The notes under the pieces are model-generated. The model did no database searches and was not told the origin of the DNA. It saw only the letters and a program-made list of their open reading frames with translations. DNA of 42,642 bases from Mycobacterium kyorinense (GTDB lineage: Bacteria > Actinomycetota > Actinomycetes > Mycobacteriales > Mycobacteriaceae): NCBI RefSeq assembly GCF_001672775.1, contig NZ_LZKJ01000165.1:1-42642 (forward strand), in the 5' to 3' direction. The translations under genes and the position numbers were made by a program. Shown here in pieces: positions 6,614 to 15,160 of this stretch. Numbering within the stretch: position 1 is the stretch's first letter; every line of letters starts with the position of its first letter.

Positions 6614-8474
6614 CGATGTTAAATGCGGGGTCGGGCCGATCGAGGACCCCCAGGAAGGCCTGCAGGACCTGCTGGTCTCCGGAGACCTCGAGGCCAGGCG
6701 AGGTGAAATCGCCTGCGGTGACCGCCAGTAACCGCGCCTTGGTGTCCAGCCGCACCGTCACGTCAGCTGTTACGGCATCGGCGGAAATCTTGCGGTGCAC
6801 CAGCACACCGTTGCGCAGTGTCACCCGATAGTTAGCCCCCACGTCGGCAAACGAGACATCCAGCGCGACATCGAGCTGCCACGCTCGGGGTCCGTTGACG
6901 CTGATCGCGAACACGTCGAAGATCTGCTCCGGAGAAAGCTGGGCAAGCACGGCCGGCGAGCTGACTTGGCCGACCGTGCCGAAATTGCCATCCCGCAGCT
7001 CGGCGGCACCGCACAGAAAGAAATTCCGCCAGGTCGCGTTCTCGGCGCCGTAAGCCAGCTGCTCGAGGGTGTCAGCGTAAAGCGTTCGCGCGGCGGCATG
7101 TGTGCCATCGGCGAACACCGCGTGGTCGAGCAACGTTGCAGCCCACCGGAAATCACCGTCAGCGTAGGCCTGCTGTGCCAGCTCCACCACCGGGCCGACG
7201 CCGCCTATCGCGTCGACGTAACGGGCGGCCAGCGCCTCGGGTGGATGGGGCCACAGCCGGCCGGGATTGCCGTCGAACCAGCCCATGTAACGCTGGTATA
7301 TCGCCTTCACGTTGTGGCTGACCGATCCGTAGTAGCCGTGGGTATGCCACGCATTCTGCAGCGCCGGTGGCAATTCGAGCATCTCCGCGATCTCAGTACC
7401 GGTGTGGCCCTGGTTGAGCAGCCGCAGTGTCTGGTCATGCAGATACGCATACAGGTCCCGCTGCAGCGACATAAACTCCAGAATCCGATCGCGTCCCCAG
7501 GTTGGCCAATGGTGCGACGCGAACACGACATCCGTGCGGTCTGCGAAGGCGTCGATCGCCTCGGTGAGATATCCCGCCCAGGCGTGCGGATCACGGACCA
7601 GTGCGCCGCGCAATGTCAGCAAGTTGTGCAAATTATGGGTCGCGTTCTCGGCCATGCATAAGGCGCCGAATCGAGGAAAGTAAAAATGCATCTCGGCGGG
7701 GGCTTCGGTACCCGGCGCCATTTGGAATTCGATCTGCACGCCGTCGATGACATGCGACTCGCCGGTGGACTGGATATCGATCGTCGGGAGGATCAGAGCG
7801 ACCTCCCCGGTGGACGGCCCCTGCCCGAGCCCACAACCCACATGGCCCTGCGGCCCGCGGGCCAACGGTGTGCCGTACATGTACGTGGCTCGCCGCAGCA
7901 TTGCCGTTCCGGCGTAGACGTTTTCCTGCACGGCGTGCTCGGTGAACCCTGCCGGCGCCAGCACCGCGACCTTCCCGTCATCCACCTCCGCCTGCGAGGT
8001 GACGCCTAACACCCCGCCAAAGTGGTCCACGTGACTGTGGGTGTAGATCACCGCGACCACGCGGCGGTCACCACGGTGGGTGCGGTACAACGTCAATGCC
8101 GCGGCTGCGACTTCAGTGCACACCAGCGGGTCGATGACGATGACACCGGAATCGCCCTCGACAAAGCTGATATTGGAGATGTCCAAACCGCGAACCTGGT
8201 AGATACCCGGGACCACCTCGTAGAGACCCTGTTTGGCGGTCAGCGTGGACTGCCGCCACAGACTGGGGTGCACCGATGGCGGTGCATCGCCGATGAGAAA
8301 GGAATAGGCATCGTTGTCCCACACAATGCGGCCGTCGGCGGCCCTGACAACACAGGGCGTCAACGCCGCAATGAATCCCCGGTCGGCGTCGTCGAAATCC
8401 CTTGTGTCATCAAGCGGTAGCCGTCGTTGGTGGTGCGCAGATTCGATGGCTGCGGTCGGAGGTTTCTGTTCCAC
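6603..8474 (-). CDS. Alkyl sulfatase / metallo-beta-lactamase-fold hydrolase (Rv3762c-like)
   Basis: A 623-residue protein of the SdsA1 type. It begins with an ARDFxDADRGF-like start (RDFDDADRGFIAAL), then a metallo-beta-lactamase domain with the zinc motif THSHVDHFGG (His146, His148, Asp150, His151). A helical dimerisation region follows, then a C-terminal SCP2-like sterol-carrier domain in the last 130 residues. SdsA1 enzymes hydrolyse alkyl sulfate esters such as SDS to the alcohol and sulfate. No clear signal peptide is visible. It is divergent from lpqH, with about 180 bp between them. Synteny and length fit Rv3762c. Natural substrate unknown. Confidence 0.88.
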   Translation of the reverse strand: MEQKPPTAAIESAHHQRRLPLDDTRDFDDADRGFIAALTPCVVRAADGRIVWDNDAYSFLIGDAPPSVHPSLWRQSTLTAKQGLYEVVPGIYQVRGLDISNISFVEGDSGVIVIDPLVCTEVAAAALTLYRTHRGDRRVVAVIYTHSHVDHFGGVLGVTSQAEVDDGKVAVLAPAGFTEHAVQENVYAGTAMLRRATYMYGTPLARGPQGHVGCGLGQGPSTGEVALILPTIDIQSTGESHVIDGVQIEFQMAPGTEAPAEMHFYFPRFGALCMAENATHNLHNLLTLRGALVRDPHAWAGYLTEAIDAFADRTDVVFASHHWPTWGRDRILEFMSLQRDLYAYLHDQTLRLLNQGHTGTEIAEMLELPPALQNAWHTHGYYGSVSHNVKAIYQRYMGWFDGNPGRLWPHPPEALAARYVDAIGGVGPVVELAQQAYADGDFRWAATLLDHAVFADGTHAAARTLYADTLEQLAYGAENATWRNFFLCGAAELRDGNFGTVGQVSSPAVLAQLSPEQIFDVFAISVNGPRAWQLDVALDVSFADVGANYRVTLRNGVLVHRKISADAVTADVTVRLDTKARLLAVTAGDFTSPGLEVSGDQQVLQAFLGVLDRPDPAFNIVTP

Positions 8475-8541
8475 GGATACGACGCTGCCACTGATTCGTC
8501 CCGCCCGCAGGATTACTCCGCATTCAGCGAGTTCTCAGACA

Positions 8542-8554
8542 ATTCTCCGAGAAT
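8542..8554. promoter_or_regulatory. Palindrome in the sulfatase-lpqH divergent region
   Basis: ATTCTC-C-GAGAAT is a 6-1-6 perfect inverted repeat in the 182-bp spacer between two divergent genes. It could be a regulator site for either gene. No convincing paired -35/-10 could be fixed nearby; CATACT at 8596-8601 is a possible -10 for lpqH. Confidence 0.3.
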
Positions 8555-8656
8555 CCAATTTTTGCCAATTTCACTATTGTGGTCGATTCACCCCGCATAC
8601 TGCCAGAACGGTCCGCCAGCTGTTGACGGGTCTTTCACAATGACAAAGGAGTGCAG

Positions 8657-9142
8657 GTGAACCGGTCAGTGACAATCGCTGCAGCAGCGTCGGCGATCGT
8701 AATTGTAGGCCTCTCAGGCTGTTCGAGTAACAAGTCGACGACGGGCAGTACCGAATCCTCGTCAAAGGGATCCAGCGCGTCGGCGCAGAGTTCGGCTGGT
8801 GCCTCGACCGCGAAGGTCACGATTGACGGCAAGGACCAGAACGTTCAAGGCACGACGGTGTGCAGCACCGCGGGCGGCAACGTCAACATCGCCATCGGCG
8901 GGCAAGCGACCGGTATCGCTGCGGTTCTCACTGACGCCAACCCACCCGAGGTGAAGTCGGTGGGTCTGGGCAATGTCAACGGCGTAACCCTGGGCTATAC
9001 ATCCGGCACTGGGCAGGGCAATGCGACGGCCAGCAAGGACGGCAACACCTACAAGATCAGCGGGACGGCGACCGGAGTCGATATGGCCAACCCGATGCAG
9101 CCGGTGAACAAGCCCTTTGAGATCGATGTGACCTGTTCCTAA
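8657..9142 (+). CDS. lpqH: 19-kDa lipoprotein antigen LpqH
   Basis: 161 residues. The signal peptide ends in the lipobox LSGC, so Cys22 is lipidated after cleavage. A Ser/Thr/Gly/Ala-rich linker (23-58) follows, which in the M. tuberculosis protein is the glycosylated part. The conserved beta-rich domain ([40 protein letters not shown]) matches LpqH almost residue for residue. LpqH is a surface lipoprotein and TLR2 ligand. The GTG at 8657 was chosen because AAAGGAG (8645-8651) lies 5 nt before it; the in-frame GTG at 8651 overlaps that ribosome site. A perfect hairpin lies downstream. Confidence 0.96.
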   Translation: MNRSVTIAAAASAIVIVGLSGCSSNKSTTGSTESSSKGSSASAQSSAGASTAKVTIDGKDQNVQGTTVCSTAGGNVNIAIGGQATGIAAVLTDANPPEVKSVGLGNVNGVTLGYTSGTGQGNATASKDGNTYKISGTATGVDMANPMQPVNKPFEIDVTCS

Positions 9143-9162
9143 CTCAATTGGCAGACCAAAAT

Positions 9163-9190
9163 TTTCGGCGGCGCTTCGGCGCCGCCGAAA
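9163..9190. terminator. Perfect 12-bp hairpin with TTCG/CGAA tetraloop
   Basis: The arms 9163-9174 (TTTCGGCGGCGC) and 9179-9190 are exactly complementary around a TTCG loop, between the convergent lpqH and GT39 genes. Read on the minus strand the stem is followed by ATTTTGG, a short U-run, so it should serve the GT39 transcript best. On the plus strand no U-run follows. A bidirectional terminator is likely. Confidence 0.75.
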
Positions 9191-9216
9191 CCTTCTGCGG
9201 GTGCGTGTCACGCTAT

Positions 9217-11097
9217 TCAGTGGGCAAGGTCGTAAACCGTGCTGCCGCCGACCTTCTGCGGGGCGTAATGGGATTTCACCCAGGCCGTGATCTGCGCGGC
9301 GGCGCTGGAGGCGTCACGGTGCCGACGCGGCCCGCCAGGGCCGGGGGTGTTGTCATCTTCGATGAAGTACCGGACCTGGTGGGAGCCGACATATTGCTGA
9401 AACTGGGTGAGCGTGGGCGAGTTATCGGCGCCGCTGAAGCCACCGATCGCCATCACCGACGCGCCGGTCCTCAGTTCAAGACGACCCCCGGCGTGTGAAC
9501 CGACAGTTGCCGCGGCCCAGCGGTTGTCAGTGGCAGCCAGCATCGCGTTCAGCGCGGTGTCGTCCGGATGCGATTGGCGGCCATGTCGGGATCCGGGCGG
9601 GCCGAAGTCCCGGTCAGGCCGCGCAGGGCCCGAGACGGGCACGCCGCCGCTGTGGTGCGCCAGGATCGTCTCGAGGGTATAGGCGGCGGTGCTCGCCAGG
9701 CCGAACAGCAGCCCGGCCGCCGCCAGCGTCGTCGTGTAGCGCCGGAGGTGCCGGCCGCCGACCACCAACACCGACGCCACCACGACCGAACCGACCAGCA
9801 CCAGCCAGCGCAGCCAGGACATCCACTCCGGAGTGCGGTTGAGCAAAACGAAATTCCAACCGCCAGTAGCCGCCGCCATGACAGCTAGCGTGGCCCGGGC
9901 CGCCGCAGACCGCCTGCGCTGCCACAGTTCTCGCACAGCGATACTCGCCACCGCCGCGACGGCGGGGGCCAGCGCCACCGTGTAGTAGGGGTGCATGATG
10001 CCGCGCATGACGCTGAACACGCCGCCGGTGACCAGCAGCCACCCGCCCCAGAGCAACAGGCCCGCACGGGTCCGATCGGTTCGCGGTGTGTTCCGGACCA
10101 ACCACAGGGCGGCGGCCCACCCGATGAGCGCCGCGGGCAGCAGCCAGGAAATCTCGGTGCCCATCGACTGCCCAAACATCCGAGTAGCTCCTGCGGCACC
10201 GCCGAACATCGGTGACCCGCCAGGACCGCCACCGCCGTGGCCGCCCACCGGGTTGCCGTCGCCGCCGAGGACTCGGCCCACGCCGTTATAGCCGAGGGCC
10301 AACTGCAGCAGGCTGTTGTCGGTGGAACCGCCGATGTAGGGTCGAGAATCCTTGGGCCACAGACCAACCAGAGCGAGGAACCAGCCACTTGTAGCGGTCA
10401 TGCTGAGCGCACCGATGAGCACCGCGCGAAGCCGCGACCACGGGCTGCCGCATACGGCCACCAAGACCACTAATGCCAATGCCGGGGCCACCAGCAGCGC
10501 TTGCAGCAGCTTCGTCAAGAATGCGAAACCGAGCGCGACACCGGCCAGCGCGACCCACCGGTTCGGTGACCCCTCGAGGGCGCGCACGATACAGTACCCG
10601 GCGGCAACCAGCAGCAGGACCAGCAGCGCGTCGGGGTTGTTGAACCGAAACATCAAGGCCGCCACTGGTGTCAGGGCCAGCGTGGCTCCGGCGAGCAGTC
10701 CGGCGCCCACACCGCTGGTTCGGCGCACCGCGCCGTACAACAACGCCACCGAAGCGACCCCCATCAACGCCTCAGGTGCCAGCATCGACCAGCTGTTGAA
10801 GCCGAACAACCGGCCGGACAGTCCCATCACCCACATCGCCGCGGGGGGCTTGTCGACGGTGATCGCGTTGCCGGGATCCAGTGACCCGAACAGCAGCGCC
10901 TTCCAGCTTTGCGTGCCGGCTTGCACGGCGGCGGCGTAGAACTCGTTGGCGTACCCCGCGCTGCCCAAGTCCCACAGATACAGAGCGGCCGTCGCGGCCA
11001 ACAGCGCCCAGAGCGCCGGCCGCGCCCACCCTGGCTGCGCAGCCGGACTGATTGGCACCGAAGTAGACTGTGGCGCAGCCTCTGTCACGAGTGTCAT
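9217..11097 (-). CDS. GT39-family integral-membrane glycosyltransferase
   Basis: A 626-residue GT-C fold protein with an N-terminal helix near 27-48 and about ten further membrane spans. The first external loop (SAGYANEFYAAAVQAGTQSWKA) carries the family acidic site as Asn-Glu, followed by the second conserved VDKPPAAMW. A glycine-rich insert near the middle (GGHGGGGPGGSPMFGG) and a soluble C-terminal domain of about 130 residues are also visible. Such enzymes transfer a sugar from a polyprenyl-phosphate donor outside the membrane. The start overlaps the stop of the GtrB-GtrA gene by 4 bp, so the two are coupled. The likely donor is the lipid-linked sugar made by that partner; the acceptor is unknown. 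Confidence 0.88.
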   Translation of the reverse strand: MTLVTEAAPQSTSVPISPAAQPGWARPALWALLAATAALYLWDLGSAGYANEFYAAAVQAGTQSWKALLFGSLDPGNAITVDKPPAAMWVMGLSGRLFGFNSWSMLAPEALMGVASVALLYGAVRRTSGVGAGLLAGATLALTPVAALMFRFNNPDALLVLLLVAAGYCIVRALEGSPNRWVALAGVALGFAFLTKLLQALLVAPALALVVLVAVCGSPWSRLRAVLIGALSMTATSGWFLALVGLWPKDSRPYIGGSTDNSLLQLALGYNGVGRVLGGDGNPVGGHGGGGPGGSPMFGGAAGATRMFGQSMGTEISWLLPAALIGWAAALWLVRNTPRTDRTRAGLLLWGGWLLVTGGVFSVMRGIMHPYYTVALAPAVAAVASIAVRELWQRRRSAAARATLAVMAAATGGWNFVLLNRTPEWMSWLRWLVLVGSVVVASVLVVGGRHLRRYTTTLAAAGLLFGLASTAAYTLETILAHHSGGVPVSGPARPDRDFGPPGSRHGRQSHPDDTALNAMLAATDNRWAAATVGSHAGGRLELRTGASVMAIGGFSGADNSPTLTQFQQYVGSHQVRYFIEDDNTPGPGGPRRHRDASSAAAQITAWVKSHYAPQKVGGSTVYDLAH

Positions 11098-12353
11098 TCC
11101 CCGGCCTTTGCGGTGTGCGCGGCTGTACGCCGTGGACGAAAGACCCAGCCGCGCAACAGTACGAACCGCACCGCGGTCGCCGCCAGATTGGCAAGCACCA
11201 ATACGGCGAGCTCGACCAGCCGGGGCGGGTCGGCCACGCCGTGCAAGACCGCGAGTGAACCGCTGGTCAGCAAAAGTCCGATGCCGAACACCACCAGCCC
11301 CTGGGCTTGATGCCTGGCTACCCCGGCGCGACCGCGCACCCCGAACGTGAACCGGCGGTTCGCGGCGGTGTTACCCACCGCCGTTACCAGTAGCGCGATC
11401 AGGTTCGCGGGCTGCGGGCCCAGATGACGCAGCAGCACAAACAACACCAAGTAGGCCAGCGTGCTGCAAAGCCCGATGGTGGCGAAGTGCACGCTTTGAC
11501 CCAACAGTGATCGCCGTGCACCCGCCCGGCTGCCGAATTGCGCGCCGATCGCCTGAACCGGAATCTGCCCGCCGGCAAAGCCTTTGAGCAGCCTGGCGAT
11601 ACCTTTGAGGTCGGCCAGCGCGGTGGAGAGGATGTCGACGCGACTGTCGGGATCGTCGACCCAGTCCACCGGCACCTCATGGATGCGCAGTCCGCTGCGT
11701 TCGGCGAGCACCAGCAACTCGGTATCGAAGAACCAACCGGTATCGGCCACATGCGGCAGCAGGTGCCGCGCGACATCTGACCGGATCGCCTTGAACCCGC
11801 ACTGGGCATCGCTGAACCGCGCCGCCAGCGTCGACCGCAAGATCAAGTTGTAACAGCGCGAGATCAATTCGCGCTTCATGCCACGCACCACCCGCGAGCC
11901 CCGGCCGAGCCGGGTCCCGATAGCCAGATCGGAATGCCCGGAAATCAATGGCGCCACAAGCGGCGCCAGAGCAGCCAGGTCCGTCGACAAATCGACATCC
12001 ATGTACACCAGCACTTGGGCATCGGATTGCGACCACACCGCATGCAGGGCGCGCCCGCGGCCCCGCTGCTCCAGCCGGACCGTCCGCACTTCGGTGAACT
12101 GGTCAGCCAGTGATTCGGCGATGACCGGGGTGGCGTCCGCACTGGCGTTGTCGGCGATCGTGATCCGGAACGTAAACGGCAACTCCTCGGATAGATAGCG
12201 GTGCAGACCGCGGACCGAATCAGCAAGGTCGGCTTCCTCGTTGTACACCGGAACCACCACGTCGAGCACCGGCGTGCCGCGTTGAGCTGCGAGCAGGGCG
12301 GCATTGGCGCGCGAGGCGAAGCCGGCTATGTCGGGTGTCGTTGTGACCGTCAT
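11094..12353 (-). CDS. Fused GT2 (GtrB-like) glycosyltransferase and GtrA-like flippase
   Basis: 419 residues in two parts. Residues 28-270 form a GT2 domain of the polyprenyl-phosphate sugar synthase type: VVVPVYNEE, then the metal-binding DVD at 119-121, then FSDAQCGFKAIR. Residues about 285-405 form a GtrA-type domain with four membrane helices. In phage and Shigella Gtr systems GtrB makes the lipid-linked sugar and GtrA moves it across the membrane; here both are on one chain. It is coupled by an ATGA overlap to the GT39 enzyme, giving a full three-function GtrABC-like set. The identity of the sugar cannot be told from sequence. Confidence 0.9.
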   Translation of the reverse strand: MTVTTTPDIAGFASRANAALLAAQRGTPVLDVVVPVYNEEADLADSVRGLHRYLSEELPFTFRITIADNASADATPVIAESLADQFTEVRTVRLEQRGRGRALHAVWSQSDAQVLVYMDVDLSTDLAALAPLVAPLISGHSDLAIGTRLGRGSRVVRGMKRELISRCYNLILRSTLAARFSDAQCGFKAIRSDVARHLLPHVADTGWFFDTELLVLAERSGLRIHEVPVDWVDDPDSRVDILSTALADLKGIARLLKGFAGGQIPVQAIGAQFGSRAGARRSLLGQSVHFATIGLCSTLAYLVLFVLLRHLGPQPANLIALLVTAVGNTAANRRFTFGVRGRAGVARHQAQGLVVFGIGLLLTSGSLAVLHGVADPPRLVELAVLVLANLAATAVRFVLLRGWVFRPRRTAAHTAKAGE

Positions 12354-12397
12354 ACGACGATCTTGTGAGCCGGATGTGGGGCGCCAATTGGCGCTTG

Positions 12398-13915
12398 CTA
12401 TGCGTCAGCTGTGAACGGAAGGCGCACAGTGAATTCGGTGTGGCCGGGCGCGCTTTGCACGGCGATCGTGCCGTCGTGGGCCCGGATCACCGCAGATACG
12501 ATCGCCAGGCCGAGCCCGGTACTGCCGCCCTTGCGCGACCGCGAGGTGTCGCCGCGAGCGAACCGCTCGAACACCTCGGACTGCAGCTGCTCGGGGATGC
12601 CCGGCCCGTTGTCGATGACCTTGAGCACGGCGTGCCCGGGCTCGGCGGCCAACTGGGTCGTCACCACGGTGCCCGGCCCGGTGTGCACGCGCGCGTTCGT
12701 GAGCAGGTTGCCCAGGACCTGCTGCAGCCGCGCGGCGTCGCCGCTGACGATCACCGGCTCGGCGGGCAGGTCGAGCTTCCACTGATGATCGGGGCTGGCG
12801 ACGTGCGCATCGCTGACGGCGTCGACCGCCAGCCGGGACAAATCCACCCGCTCGCGCTCCAGCGGTCGGCCAGAGTCCAGGCGCGCCAACAGCAAAAGGT
12901 CCTCCACCAAGCACGTCATCCGCTCCGTCTCGGATTCCACCCGGCTCAAGGCGTGCGCCACCGCGTCGTTGTCACCGTCGCTTGGCCGCATGCGTTGCGC
13001 CAGTTCGGCATAGCCGCGGATCGCTGCCAGCGGGGTGCGCAGCTCATGGCTTGCGTCGGCGACGAACTGGCGCACACGTGTTTCGCTGGCCTGCCGGGTC
13101 GAGAGCGCGGTGGCAATATGGTCGAGCATCCGGTTCACCGCTAACCCCAGCCGTCCGACTTCGGTGTGGGGGTTGGCATCTGGTTCGGGCACCCGCACCG
13201 GCAGCGCCACCTCACCGCGGTCCAGCGGCAGGTTGACCACTTGCCCGGCGGTTTGTGCAACGCGGCTCAGCGGCGCCAGGGCACGGCGGATGATCAGCAC
13301 GCCGGCGGTGGTTGCGGCGGCGACCGCAACCACGGTGACGACCCCGAAGATCAGCAGCACCCGCAGCAGCGTGTTGTCGACGTTTGTCAGAGGCAGGCCG
13401 GTGATGATGACGTTGCCACCGCGCCGAGCGTGCGCGGCGACGACCCGGTAGCGGCCCAGGCCGTCGAGATCACGAGTCACCGGTCGGCGGCTGGTAGCGA
13501 CATCGCGCAGCTGCATCTTGGCGGTGTCGGTCAAGTTTCCCCGCTCACCCTGGCCGGTGAGATAGCCGGCGTCGACCGTTGTGTCGCCGTCGAGCACTGC
13601 CGCCACGATGCCGACCGGCTGCCCCGGCGCGTCGAGGAACAGCGGGCCCGGCCCAGGGCGGTGGATCGGGCGGTGGTCGTGCCGCCACGGCGGCGGCAGC
13701 GGCGGCGGTGGTGGGGCACCGTAGATGTCTGCCGAGCGGTGCGCGACTTTGTGTAGTTCTTGGTCGACCTGGCCTACCAGATATTGATGCAGGGCCAGTT
13801 CGGTCACCGCACCGATCCCGACGCACGCGATGGCCAACACGATGACCTGGCCCACCAACAACCGAACCCGAAGGGACCAGGTTCGACGAGCGCTAGCCGG
13901 CCGGCTTGAGGACAT
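12398..13915 (-). CDS. tcrY: Sensor histidine kinase TcrY
   Basis: 505 residues. A membrane helix at about 20-42 is followed by an extracytoplasmic sensor region of about 145 residues with a poly-proline, histidine-rich stretch. A second helix lies at about 185-210. The HAMP domain, the H-box (DASHELRTPLAAIRG, phospho-acceptor His290), the N-box (LLTNARVHTG), the G1 box (DNGPGIP) and the G2 box (STGLGLAIV) follow. It partners TcrX just upstream, overlapping it by 23 bp. The ATG at 13915 was chosen; an in-frame GTG at 13927 would add four residues. TcrXY responds to iron limitation in M. tuberculosis according to published work. Two glycosylation genes separate it from lpqH here. Confidence 0.92.
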   Translation of the reverse strand: MSSSRPASARRTWSLRVRLLVGQVIVLAIACVGIGAVTELALHQYLVGQVDQELHKVAHRSADIYGAPPPPPLPPPWRHDHRPIHRPGPGPLFLDAPGQPVGIVAAVLDGDTTVDAGYLTGQGERGNLTDTAKMQLRDVATSRRPVTRDLDGLGRYRVVAAHARRGGNVIITGLPLTNVDNTLLRVLLIFGVVTVVAVAAATTAGVLIIRRALAPLSRVAQTAGQVVNLPLDRGEVALPVRVPEPDANPHTEVGRLGLAVNRMLDHIATALSTRQASETRVRQFVADASHELRTPLAAIRGYAELAQRMRPSDGDNDAVAHALSRVESETERMTCLVEDLLLLARLDSGRPLERERVDLSRLAVDAVSDAHVASPDHQWKLDLPAEPVIVSGDAARLQQVLGNLLTNARVHTGPGTVVTTQLAAEPGHAVLKVIDNGPGIPEQLQSEVFERFARGDTSRSRKGGSTGLGLAIVSAVIRAHDGTIAVQSAPGHTEFTVRLPFTADA

Positions 13916-14633
13916 AGCCCGCGCCACGCAGCGTGTGGATCATGGGCTCGCGCCCGTTGTCGACCTTCTTACGCAGGTAGGAAATGTAGAGCTCGACGAT
14001 GTTGGACCGGCCGCCGAAGTCGTAACTCCACACCCGGTCCAGAATCTGCGCTTTGCTCAACACCCGCTTGGCGTTGCGCATCATGAACCGCAGCAACTCG
14101 AACTCGGTGGACGTCAACGAGATCGGTTCGCCGGCGCGGGTCACCTCGTGGCTGTCTTCATCGAGCACCAAGTCGCCGACGACCAGCTGGGCGCCGCTGT
14201 CGACGGTCGTCACCCCGGTGCGACGCAGCAGCGCGCGCAGTCTCAGCACCACCTCTTCCAAGCTGAACGGTTTGGTGACGTAGTCGTCGCCGCCGGCAGT
14301 CAGCCCGGCGATGCGGTCTTCCACCGCGTCCTTGGCGGTGAGCAGCAGCACCGGAAGGTGGGGATGGTGTTCGCGCAGTTTGCGTAACACGTCGAGCCCG
14401 CTCATGTCCGGCAACATGATGTCGAGGACGACGACGTCTGGACGTTGGGCGCGGGCCGCGGCAAGTGCCGAGGCACCGTCGCCGGCGGTGGCGATGTTCC
14501 AGCCTTCGTAGCGCAGCGCCATCGACACCATTTCGGCCAGCACGGTCTCGTCGTCGACCACCAGCACATGGATCGGGTTGCCGTCGGCGCGACGCATCAC
14601 GACACGCTCGACGGGTGCCGGGGGCTGGCTCAC
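13893..14633 (-). CDS. tcrX: OmpR/PhoB-type response regulator TcrX
   Basis: 246 residues. The receiver domain (about 20-135) has VVDDE, the phospho-acceptor Asp71 in VVVLDIMLPDMSG and the conserved Lys in LLLTAKD. A winged-helix DNA-binding domain (about 150-245) ends in VDNGREPMIHTLRGAGYVLKPAG. Its stop lies within the tcrY start region, so the kinase is translated from the same message. The GTG at 14633 gives the longest product; a second start at the Met before RRADGNPIHVL is possible. Close to Rv3765c. Confidence 0.93.
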   Translation of the reverse strand: MSQPPAPVERVVMRRADGNPIHVLVVDDETVLAEMVSMALRYEGWNIATAGDGASALAAARAQRPDVVVLDIMLPDMSGLDVLRKLREHHPHLPVLLLTAKDAVEDRIAGLTAGGDDYVTKPFSLEEVVLRLRALLRRTGVTTVDSGAQLVVGDLVLDEDSHEVTRAGEPISLTSTEFELLRFMMRNAKRVLSKAQILDRVWSYDFGGRSNIVELYISYLRKKVDNGREPMIHTLRGAGYVLKPAG

Positions 14634-14709
14634 AACACCTAAGTATGCGCGCAGGCATGAGCCGTTACTGTGGCAAGCCTATGCGCGGGCTGTGAGCCCG
14701 GCGGTGCGG

Positions 14710-14865
14710 CTAATACCAGTAGCGGCGACCGCCGACCGGCCGGCCGACGCTGCCCAAGATCCAGAAGATCGCTCCGATTACCAGCAAGATGATTCCAAGC
14801 ACCCATAACAAGTGGATGCCGAACACGAATCCGAGGATCAACAGAATAATTCCGAGGACGATCAT
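14710..14865 (-). CDS. 51-residue two-helix membrane protein (DUF6131-like)
   Basis: A tiny gene encoding 51 residues: MIVLGIILLILGFVFGIHLL, a second hydrophobic helix (23-38), and the tail GRPVGGRRYWY. The two helices make a hairpin. Proteins of this kind are common in mycobacteria, and I believe they belong to DUF6131; the function is unknown. GGAG lies 5 nt before the ATG. The start overlaps the upstream gene stop as ATGA, so the two are translated together, and both would be driven by the SigF-type promoter at 15161-15187. Confidence 0.8.
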   Translation of the reverse strand: MIVLGIILLILGFVFGIHLLWVLGIILLVIGAIFWILGSVGRPVGGRRYWY

Positions 14866-15116
14866 GACATCTCCATTTCAACGAGGTGTTCGATGTCGAT
14901 TGCGGGCATCGAACTGGGCTGCGGCAGATGACAGTCCGCCACTTTCGGGTTAATGCCGGCGTAGTTCAGCGGTCCGGCAATTACGGTGACGGCGATGGTC
15001 CCCGCAGAGGCACAACTCGTGTCACCGCCTTTGAAGTAGTCACGCTGCCAAGCAGCAATGACGCCGATGATCAGCCATACCAGCACAAGCGTGCTGATAG
15101 CTCCGCTATACCGCAT
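14862..15116 (-). CDS. Small conserved mycobacterial membrane protein
   Basis: 84 residues. One membrane helix (MRYSGAISTLVLVWLIIGVI) lies at the N-terminus, then AAWQRDYFKGGDTSCASAGT and a second weakly hydrophobic stretch (IAVTVIAGPLNYAGI), ending NPKVADCHLPQPSS and an acidic tail. It resembles an uncharacterised protein found widely in mycobacteria. Two cysteines outside the first helix could form a disulfide. GGAGG about 5 nt upstream fixes the ATG at 15116. It is the first gene of a two-gene operon under the SigF-like promoter, suggesting an envelope stress role. Confidence 0.8.
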   Translation of the reverse strand: MRYSGAISTLVLVWLIIGVIAAWQRDYFKGGDTSCASAGTIAVTVIAGPLNYAGINPKVADCHLPQPSSMPAIDIEHLVEMEMS

Positions 15117-15160
15117 TGCGACCTCCGTTGTGTCCTCACAATGCACACTTGTCGAACTAC

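Noticed and set aside
8577..8601. A full -35/-10 promoter for lpqH
   Set aside because: CATACT could be a -10, but TTGTGG is only 13 nt away and TTGCCA is 28 nt away, so no standard pair fits.
14639..14881. 80-residue minus-strand reading frame over the small membrane gene
   Set aside because: It is rich in Arg, His and Pro, has no membrane or conserved pattern, and overlaps a better-supported 51-residue gene with ribosome site and ATGA coupling.
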